A DNA stretch of 14,442 bases from CAZILM01 sp964625325 (lineage in GTDB: Bacteria > Patescibacteriota > Saccharimonadia > Saccharimonadales > CAYVSP01): positions 1 through 14,442 of the forward strand of contig CAZVBA010000018.1 in NCBI GenBank assembly GCA_964625325.1. Reading direction: 5' to 3'. The position numbers and the translations under genes are program-made. Positions 1 through 6,320 of the stretch are shown in pieces. Position 1 is the first letter of the stretch, and every line of letters begins with the position of its first letter. Below the pieces are notes generated by a model. It made no database searches. It was not told where the DNA came from and saw only the letters and a list, made by a program, of their open reading frames with translations.

Positions 1-1259
1 TCGCTCTTAGTCTTAGGTTCAATGGCGATGCTAACCGGTGGTTCTGGGAAGGTAATGCTCTCTAGAACTATCGGATTGTTGGGGTCAGATAAGGTATGGC
101 CGGTAGTGGTGCCTTTGAGCCCGACAATTGCGGCAATATCGCCGGCCGTAACTTCCGCGACGTCTTCACGCTTGTCGGCCTGCATGCGCACGATCCGGCC
201 AACGCGTTCTTTTTCACCGGTCGAGCTGTTTAAAATGTATGAACCGGCCGTAACTTTACCGGAATAAACCCGGAAAAAGGCCAGCTTGCCGACGAACGGA
301 TCAGTGGCAATCTTAAAGGCCAGGGCGGCAAATGGGTCAGACTCGGACGGTTTGCGCTCGATTTCATCGCCAGTTTTAGGGTGTGTGCCCCAAGTCGAGC
401 CGCGTTCTATCGGACTTGGCAAGAAATCATTAACGGCGTCGAGCAATTTCTCAACAATCACACCACGGCCATCACCGCCAGTTACCGCAAAGAATTTACC
501 GGTCAGCACAGCTGCGCGGATAGCATCGCGAATTTCGTCTTCGCTCAGGCCTTCCTCGCCAACTTCAAAGTACTTTTCCAGGATCTTTTCGTCTTCGGCA
601 ACAGCGTTTTCTATCAACAGACTACGATACTTCTTGACCTGGTCGGCCATATCCTCTGGGATTGCCTCTTCAACCAGTTCATGGTCGGTGAAATCTTTAT
701 AGGTGTAAGCTTTCATGCTAATCAGGTCAACAACACCTCTTACGCTTTGTTCGAAGCCGATTGGCAGGTGGATTGGTAGCGCCCGCTTGCTCAGGCGTTG
801 ATGGATTGAGTCTAGTGATTTATAAAAGTCGCCGCCGGTTTGATTAATCTTATTGATAAAGCAAATACGCGGAACGCCATACTTGTCGGCTTGACGCCAG
901 ACAGTCTCAGATTGAGACTCCACACCCATTTTGCCGTCAAAGACAGTTACAGCGCCGTCTAGGACGCGTAGTGAGCGCTCTACTTCCACAGTGAAGTCGA
1001 TGTGGCCGGGCGTGTCGATAATGTTGATCTTATGGTCTTTCCAATAGCAAGTAACGGCGGCGCTGGTGATGGTAATACCACGCTCGCGTTCCTGCTCCAT
1101 CCAGTCAGTGGTGGTTTCGCCTTCATGAACGGCACCGATTTTGTGCTTCAGCCCCGTGCGATACAAAATACCTTCGGTCGTTGTCGTCTTACCGGCGTCA
1201 ATATGAGCAATAATGCCAATGTTACGGAATTTCTCTAGTGGGTATTTTTTTTCGGCCAT
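1..1259 (-). CDS. fusA: Translation elongation factor G, N-terminal 419 residues (runs off the window)
   Basis: EF-G is the ribosomal translocase GTPase that moves tRNA and mRNA after peptide transfer. Starts at ATG 1257-1259, directly after the stop of the upstream ORF, with GGAG five nt ahead. Visible: G1 AHIDAGKTT (about residues 18-26), G3 DTPGHIDF, G domain to about residue 280, then domain II ending in EPKTKS at the window edge; about 60% of the usual ~695 residues is present. Two guanine-contacting motifs are atypical. G4 reads NKIN (residues 136-139) instead of NKxD, followed by QTGGDF where RTGADF is usual. The G5 position reads TGGDGRG (residue 260 on) instead of GSAFKNKG. The frame is open and otherwise well conserved, so this looks like a functional variant, not a pseudogene. 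Last recognised gene of the rpoB-rpoC-rpsL-rpsG transcription unit. Identity certain; nucleotide preference unknown. Confidence 0.97.
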   Translation of the reverse strand, partial: MAEKKYPLEKFRNIGIIAHIDAGKTTTTEGILYRTGLKHKIGAVHEGETTTDWMEQERERGITITSAAVTCYWKDHKINIIDTPGHIDFTVEVERSLRVLDGAVTVFDGKMGVESQSETVWRQADKYGVPRICFINKINQTGGDFYKSLDSIHQRLSKRALPIHLPIGFEQSVRGVVDLISMKAYTYKDFTDHELVEEAIPEDMADQVKKYRSLLIENAVAEDEKILEKYFEVGEEGLSEDEIRDAIRAAVLTGKFFAVTGGDGRGVIVEKLLDAVNDFLPSPIERGSTWGTHPKTGDEIERKPSESDPFAALAFKIATDPFVGKLAFFRVYSGKVTAGSYILNSSTGEKERVGRIVRMQADKREDVAEVTAGDIAAIVGLKGTTTGHTLSDPNNPIVLESITFPEPPVSIAIEPKTKS

Positions 1260-1577
1260 CTATTCTCCAGTGCTTGCAATAAGAGTGTTTATAGATCTCT
1301 CTATTCCACTGTTTCTACAGACCAGTTCACCGGCTGCAGATTCAACAAATATCACCTCTTTTGCAGTTCCATCAGCATGTTCGATGGTCAGCGATCTAGG
1401 CTCAATCACGACTGCTGTTCCGTCGCGGTGTAGCTGAACTTTTCTTGAAATGTTACCGTCGCTTGGTTCAGGGCCTTTACAGTTACGCGTGAAACTCAGG
1501 GGGTACTCATCAACGCCGGACTGATTTACTACCGGGCATAATTCAAGACAACGCGGGGGCAACTGGTCCATGTTCAT
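1260..1577 (-). CDS. Unrecognised 105-aa protein with four cysteines, between rpsG and fusA
   Basis: I do not recognise this protein. It fills the gap between rpsG and fusA exactly: its ATG is 2 nt after the rpsG stop, and its TAG stop abuts the fusA ATG. GAGG lies about nine nt upstream inside the end of rpsG, so translation is probably coupled. No signal peptide or membrane segment is visible. The N-terminal third holds Cys10, Cys14 (CLELC) and Cys33; a fourth, Cys87, is near the C-terminus. The middle and C-terminal part, about residues 44-88, looks beta-rich, with GTAVVIEP and TAKEVIFVES strands. Four cysteines in 105 residues stands out against neighbours that have almost none. A metal-binding or redox role is possible but is only inference. 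An alternative start at the second Met, residue 3, cannot be excluded. Confidence 0.75.
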   Translation of the reverse strand: MNMDQLPPRCLELCPVVNQSGVDEYPLSFTRNCKGPEPSDGNISRKVQLHRDGTAVVIEPRSLTIEHADGTAKEVIFVESAAGELVCRNSGIERSINTLIASTGE

Positions 1578-1579
1578 GA

Positions 1580-2059
1580 CTAGTACCTCGCGAAGTGCGC
1601 GAAGGCTCTGTTAGCTTCAGCCATCTTATGAGTGTCTTCTTTTTTCTTAACAGCGTTGCCGGTGTTGTTGTAGGCGTCCATGAGTTCTTGAGCGATGCGG
1701 TCTTCCATACTCATACCCTTACGGCTTCTGGCGGCTGCGACGAACCACATGGTTGTCAGGTGGTTTTGGCGTTGGCCTTTGACCTCAAAGGGAATCTGAT
1801 AGTTAGCACCACCAACCCGACGGCTGCGGGTTTCCAGATGCGGTTGGATGTTCTTAAAAGCCTGCTCAAAAACTTCCAGCGGATTCTTGACCTTAAGCTT
1901 GTCAGCCGCCTTCTGCATGCCATTGTAGACCAGGCGCTCGGCAATCTGTTTCTTACCATCCAACATGACACGATTAATCAGTTTTTGGACTTGGGTACTG
2001 TTATAAATACGGTCAGGTGGCACTTCGCGCACTAACGCTTTAGTCGTCTTACGCGGCAT
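1580..2059 (-). CDS. rpsG: 30S ribosomal protein S7
   Basis: S7 is a primary binder of the 3' major domain of 16S rRNA; it nucleates assembly of the 30S head and contacts mRNA and tRNA at the E site. At 159 aa it is the normal bacterial length. Recognisable family stretches are the N-terminal PRK, VMLDGKKQIAERLVY, the RSRRVGGANYQIPFEV beta-hairpin (about residues 78-93), RSRKGMSMEDRIAQELMDA, and the C-terminal KKEDTHKMAEANRAFAHFARY. Its ATG overlaps the rpsL stop by one base (TAATG), and AAGAAGGG lies just ahead, so it is probably translationally coupled to rpsL. It contains no cysteine. In E. coli S7 is the autogenous repressor of the str operon; nothing here shows whether that applies. Confidence 0.98.
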   Translation of the reverse strand: MPRKTTKALVREVPPDRIYNSTQVQKLINRVMLDGKKQIAERLVYNGMQKAADKLKVKNPLEVFEQAFKNIQPHLETRSRRVGGANYQIPFEVKGQRQNHLTTMWFVAAARSRKGMSMEDRIAQELMDAYNNTGNAVKKKEDTHKMAEANRAFAHFARY

Positions 2060-2469
2060 TATTTGCCCTTCTTAGCGCCGTAGAGGCTGCGGCCGCGTTT
2101 GCGGCCTTGGACACCCTGTAAGTCTAACGAACCACGGACAATGTGGTAACGCACACCAGGCAAGTCTTTGACCCGGCCACCGCGCACTAGTACAACGGCG
2201 TGTTCTTGCAGGTTGTGGCCTTCACCGCCGATGTAAGCCCAGACTTCATGGCCATTAGTTAGACGAACACGGGCGACCTTACGTAGAGCCGAGTTCGGCT
2301 TCTTTGGAGTCTTGGTCGTAACTTTAATACAAACACCGCGCTTGAAGGGTGCTGGCTTTTCATAGTTTCTAGTCTTCAGGTTGTTCGTAACGCGCATCAA
2401 AGCCGGTGACTTACTCTTGTGAGTCACCTTACGGCGGGGTTTGCGAACTAATTGACTAACGGTAGGCAT
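2059..2469 (-). CDS. rpsL: 30S ribosomal protein S12
   Basis: S12 lies at the 30S decoding centre and sets translational accuracy. At 136 aa it carries an extra loop of about 14 residues after SKSPAL (about residues 25-43), similar to Bacillus-type S12. The decoding loop TPKKPNSALRK is intact, with Lys57 equivalent to E. coli Lys43. The second conserved loop GGRVKDLPGVRYH is also intact, so the residues that usually change in streptomycin resistance are wild type. Its start is 44 nt after the rpoC stop. The SD is weak (AAGAAG), and a predicted promoter in the rpoC 3' end gives it a leader of about 30 nt. The TAA stop overlaps the rpsG start. Confidence 0.98.
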   Translation of the reverse strand: MPTVSQLVRKPRRKVTHKSKSPALMRVTNNLKTRNYEKPAPFKRGVCIKVTTKTPKKPNSALRKVARVRLTNGHEVWAYIGGEGHNLQEHAVVLVRGGRVKDLPGVRYHIVRGSLDLQGVQGRKRGRSLYGAKKGK

Positions 2470-2507
2470 ACTACTTCTTACTCACTGCTTTAGTTTGAAT
2501 CTCGGCC

Positions 2508-2536
2508 ATTCTATCAGTTTTCCTCATCTGTTTCAA
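2508..2536 (-). promoter_or_regulatory. Predicted internal promoter at the end of rpoC for rpsL-rpsG-ORF-fusA
   Basis: On the minus strand, a -35 TTGAAA (2531-2536) is followed by a 17-nt spacer and a -10 TAGAAT (2508-2513), preceded by TG to make an extended -10 (TGATAGAAT). Each hexamer matches 5 of 6 consensus bases. The rpoC TGA stop lies inside the element. The start site would fall near 2500, giving a leader of about 30 nt before rpsL. The 12-mer ACTGATAGAATG recurs in front of hisS. This is a pattern match only, with no expression evidence. Confidence 0.6.
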
Positions 2537-5500
2537 CCGGGTCTTTGGAGCCGTAGCCGGTGCCGACCGGAATGCGGCGCCCCAAGATGACGTTTTCTTT
2601 AAGACCATACAGGTGATCGACCTTACCGCTGGTAGCAGCGCCGATAAGTACTCTAGTGGTGTCTTGGAAGCTGGCGGCGCTCAGGAACGAATCGGTGCTC
2701 AAGCTAGCTTTGGTAATACCAAGCAACAACTGACTGAACTTGGCCGGCACTTTCTTGTCCTTCTTGAGCTGAGCATTGGCCTCAATAACGGCTTGTTTGC
2801 TTAGGATGTCGCCAACCACAAACTCGCTTTGGCCGACTTCCTCAATCTGCACGCGGCTGAACATCTGTCTGACAATAATCTCAAGGTGCTTATCGGCAAT
2901 ATTCTGACCTTGGGAAGCAAAAATGCGCAGAATTTCGTTCATGATGTAGCGCTGGGTGGCTTCGACGCCCTGCAAACGCATCAGCTCATGCAGGTTAATA
3001 GAACCATTAGTCAGTCGCTGGCCAGCCACGACCGTATCACCGTCCTTAACAAATAGCTGCTTAAAGCCGGGGATGTCGTATTTGAGCAGGCTCTGCTTGG
3101 TCGGCGAGATAGCGATATGGTCTTTATTGACTCTGACTTTACCGGAAATCGGTGCGGTTAGTGGTTCACTGCCGTCTTCGTTAGCAGCCACTACGTCACC
3201 AATTGCCACTTCATGGTTGGTCTTGATTTGGGCGGTGCGTCCGGCTAGTTTGAGGGTTACCTTTTCGCCCTCGTCAGCTGTTAATTGAACGACGTAGTGG
3301 TCGCCCTCTTCCCAGACTTTGATATCACCGGCAATATCGGCTAGGTAGGCCTGGCCCTTTGGCGTGCGGACTTCAAATAGCTCCTCAACACGAGGCAGAC
3401 CGGTGGTAATGTCTTCACCGGCGACACCTCCGGAGTGAAAAGTCTTGAGGGTCAGCTGGGTACCGGGTTCACCAATACTTTGTGCGGCAATGACGCCGAC
3501 CGGATGGTGTTGGGCTACCAATTCGCCGGTAGCCGGATCAACACCGTAAGACTTGCGGGTGATACCGCGCAGGCTGGTGGTACTGAGCACGCTCATGATG
3601 CGCGCCCCATCAATTTTTTCGTCGTCTTCAATGGCCTTGGCGACTTCGGACGTAATCAATTGGCCCTTTTTGACGTAAGTGCCAATGGTTTCGGCGGCAA
3701 AGCGGCCGCTCAAGCGTGAAGCGTAGCTGACACCGATTTCATTGGCGTCAAAGCGGTACTGGGCAAAACCAGGGTCAGAAGCGTCTTCATCAACCGTAAA
3801 GACGTCTTGGCTAACATCGACTAAGCGGCGCGTCAGGTAGCCGGAATCGGCCGTTTTAAGAGCGGTGTCAATCATACCCTTGCGAGCGCCACGGGTAGCC
3901 GTAAAGTATTCTAGCGGCGTCAGTCCGTACTTATAGTTGGAACGAATCGGCAGCTCAATGGCTCGTCCAGTGGCATCAGTTGTAATACCCAACAAGCCGA
4001 CAGCCGTTTTAACCTGACCAATGTTACCACGAGCACCAGACACGACGGCAATCGACATAGCGCTATCCTCGTTGGCAAATTGCTCGCTGAGGGTCTTCTG
4101 CACCTTGGCGTCAACGTCCTGCCAGTTCTCCACGGTCAAACGGTAACGCTCGTCGTCGGTGATGAAGCCCTGATCAAACTCTTCACTAATACTGGCGGCT
4201 CGTTTTTCGCCGGCATCCAGCATTTTATCCAGTCCGGCAATGTCGCTGAAATCACCCATTCCCATCGACAGACCTGACTTAGTCGCGTAAGCAAACCCGA
4301 TATTTTTGAGATCATCGGCGATTTCGGCCGTCTTGAGCTGACCGTAGGCTTGATAAACCAATGTCATGGTTTGTTGCAGTTTCTTCTTGGTCATAGCTTC
4401 GTCTTGGAACGGGAAATCATCCGGAAAGATTTCATTAAATAGGACGCGACCCAGGGTGGTTTCTCTAACTACCCCCCTAAATGGCACGCGAATGTGCGTT
4501 TGGAAGCTAATAGCTTGGTTTTCTTCGGCCACAATGGCTTCTTCGAGGTTAGCAAAGCCACGGGTGACTTTATCTTGCTTAAGCGATGGTCGATCGTAAG
4601 TCAGGTAGTAACAGCCAAGGACTATATCTTGTTCGATGTGCAGGATTGGCGAACCGTCAGCCGGTTTTAGCAAGTTCTTGTTACTGGCCATAATATCGCG
4701 GGCCTCGGCTTGGGCGGCATCGCTCAATGGCAGGTGGACGGCCATCTGATCGCCGTCAAAGTCGGCGTTAAAGCCCTTACAGACCAGTGGATGCAATTGG
4801 ATGGCTTTACCTTCAATCAAGACCGGTTGGAAGGCTTGGATACTTAAGCGGTGGAGAGACGGTGCACGGTTAAGTAGAACATATTTGCCCTTAATGACTT
4901 CGTCCAGGGCGTCCCAGACGGCGACTTCGCCGGTTTCAATCATACGGGTGGCGCTACGAATGTTGTGGGCGTGTTCGTTCTCGATCAAATAGCCAATAAC
5001 GAAGGGTTTGAATAGCTCTAGAGCCATCATTTTAGGTAAACCACACTGATCGATATTGAGTTCCGGGCCAGCCACAATCACTGAGCGACCAGAATAGTCG
5101 ACGCGCTTACCCAAAAGGTTCTGGCGAAAGCGGCCCTGCTTGCCCTTCAGCATATCGCTGAGCGATTTCAGGCGGCGGCGTTGGCCGGTGGCAGCCACGG
5201 CCCGGCCGCTGCGGGCGTTGTTGTTGTCAATCAGAGCATCGACGGCTTCTTGTAGCATGCGCTGCTCATTACGGCGAATAACTTCGGGAGCATTGAGCTC
5301 AATCAGCTTCTTCAAACGATTATTACGGTTGATGACACGGCGATACAGGTCATTTAGATCGCTGGTGGCAAAGCGGCCGCCGGTTAACTGAACCATTGGG
5401 CGCAGGTCGGGTGGGATAACCGGCAGTACGGTTACTGTTAGGCTACTCGGCTTAATACCGGCGCGGTGCATGCTTTCCAGCAAGCGCAGGCGCTTCATAA

Positions 5501-6320
5501 TTTTCTTCTTGCGCTGACCCTTAGCCTCTTCAGCTTCTTTAGTCAGTTCGTCAATCAGACTGCCGAGGTCTACATCATCCAGCAGTTCTTTTAGAGCGGC
5601 TCCTCCCATACCGACAGTCGCTAAGGCCTGGATATTGTCCGGCAGATTACGATAATCAGTCTCACCAATCAAATTAAAGCGCTCTAAGGCGTCTAGTTGA
5701 GCCTTGGTTTGCTCGTATTCTTTGGTCAGTTCCTCGAGTTCTTTGGTTTGGGCCTCAGCTAATTGCTTAACATCGGCCTTTTCATCCTTGGCGTCTTTGT
5801 CGTAACGTAGCTTGATAGCTTCCTTGGCAGCCGTAAATTCGGCCTCCTTATCGGCCAGCATGGCGTCGCGTTTCGCGGTCTCAACATTCTTAATAATGTA
5901 ACTGGCAAAGTAGGCTACCCGCTCCAGGTTTTTGACCGTCATACCCAACACTAAACCGATGGCTGAGGGTGTACCGCGCAAGAACCAGATATGAGCAACC
6001 GGGCTGGCTAAGTTGATGTGCCCCATGCGCTCGCGGCGCACAATGCTTTTGGTTACTAGTTCACCGTTTTTATCAACGGCCGCTTCGCGCGAGCGGACGC
6101 CTTTGTATTTAGCGTCGTGCGGGTTGATGTCCTTGACCGGTCCGAAAATGCGCTCGCAAAACAAGCCATCGCGTTCCGGTTTCTGGGTGCGGTAGTTAAT
6201 GGTTTCCGGCTTAGTAACTTCGCCGTAGCTCCATTCCAAAATGTCTTCCGGGCTGGCCACCGCCAGGCGCACGGCGTCAAAATCAGCAATGTTGGTACCG
6301 TGGTTATAGCGTCGTATCAT
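2514..6320 (-). CDS. rpoC: DNA-directed RNA polymerase subunit beta-prime
   Basis: Forms the catalytic half of RNA polymerase. At 1268 aa it lies between B. subtilis and M. tuberculosis lengths. The active-site Mg loop NADFDGD is intact (residues 518-524; Asp520, 522, 524). Also clear are KGKQGRFRQNLLGKRVDYSG, the bridge helix (EYFTATRGARKGMIDTAL) and the trigger-loop region (SIGEPGTQLTLKTFHSGG). A charged coiled coil of about 70 residues (147-215) is inserted after the N-terminal region, resembling actinobacterial beta-prime. Odd: both structural zinc sites are gone. The four N-terminal zinc-ribbon cysteines are replaced (KDINPHDAKYK, then AVDKNGE), and the four of the second site are replaced (DASDPG; STTSLRGITRKSYG). 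Only four cysteines remain, none at zinc positions. ATG overlaps the rpoB stop by one base (TGATG), with GGAGG ahead. Stop is TGA. Confidence 0.98.
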   Translation of the reverse strand: MIRRYNHGTNIADFDAVRLAVASPEDILEWSYGEVTKPETINYRTQKPERDGLFCERIFGPVKDINPHDAKYKGVRSREAAVDKNGELVTKSIVRRERMGHINLASPVAHIWFLRGTPSAIGLVLGMTVKNLERVAYFASYIIKNVETAKRDAMLADKEAEFTAAKEAIKLRYDKDAKDEKADVKQLAEAQTKELEELTKEYEQTKAQLDALERFNLIGETDYRNLPDNIQALATVGMGGAALKELLDDVDLGSLIDELTKEAEEAKGQRKKKIMKRLRLLESMHRAGIKPSSLTVTVLPVIPPDLRPMVQLTGGRFATSDLNDLYRRVINRNNRLKKLIELNAPEVIRRNEQRMLQEAVDALIDNNNARSGRAVAATGQRRRLKSLSDMLKGKQGRFRQNLLGKRVDYSGRSVIVAGPELNIDQCGLPKMMALELFKPFVIGYLIENEHAHNIRSATRMIETGEVAVWDALDEVIKGKYVLLNRAPSLHRLSIQAFQPVLIEGKAIQLHPLVCKGFNADFDGDQMAVHLPLSDAAQAEARDIMASNKNLLKPADGSPILHIEQDIVLGCYYLTYDRPSLKQDKVTRGFANLEEAIVAEENQAISFQTHIRVPFRGVVRETTLGRVLFNEIFPDDFPFQDEAMTKKKLQQTMTLVYQAYGQLKTAEIADDLKNIGFAYATKSGLSMGMGDFSDIAGLDKMLDAGEKRAASISEEFDQGFITDDERYRLTVENWQDVDAKVQKTLSEQFANEDSAMSIAVVSGARGNIGQVKTAVGLLGITTDATGRAIELPIRSNYKYGLTPLEYFTATRGARKGMIDTALKTADSGYLTRRLVDVSQDVFTVDEDASDPGFAQYRFDANEIGVSYASRLSGRFAAETIGTYVKKGQLITSEVAKAIEDDEKIDGARIMSVLSTTSLRGITRKSYGVDPATGELVAQHHPVGVIAAQSIGEPGTQLTLKTFHSGGVAGEDITTGLPRVEELFEVRTPKGQAYLADIAGDIKVWEEGDHYVVQLTADEGEKVTLKLAGRTAQIKTNHEVAIGDVVAANEDGSEPLTAPISGKVRVNKDHIAISPTKQSLLKYDIPGFKQLFVKDGDTVVAGQRLTNGSINLHELMRLQGVEATQRYIMNEILRIFASQGQNIADKHLEIIVRQMFSRVQIEEVGQSEFVVGDILSKQAVIEANAQLKKDKKVPAKFSQLLLGITKASLSTDSFLSAASFQDTTRVLIGAATSGKVDHLYGLKENVILGRRIPVGTGYGSKDPVETDEEN

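Noticed and set aside
286..779. Plus-strand open frames opposite fusA (138 and 132 codons)
   Set aside because: They lie antisense to a clearly conserved EF-G frame, lack SD sequences and have low-complexity or unconvincing composition. They are shadows of the real gene.
1595..2035. Plus-strand 146-codon frame opposite rpsG
   Set aside because: Entirely antisense to S7, which is conserved over its full length; no independent support.
2059..2469. Possible streptomycin-resistant S12
   Set aside because: Lys at the E. coli 43 and 88 equivalents and their loops are wild type; the extra N-terminal loop is a known length variant.
2471..2509. A 12-codon mini-ORF (MAEIQTKAVSKK) ending one nt before rpsL, as a possible leader peptide
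   Set aside because: No SD, and its ATG lies upstream of the start site predicted from the promoter at 2508-2536, so it would be absent from that transcript.
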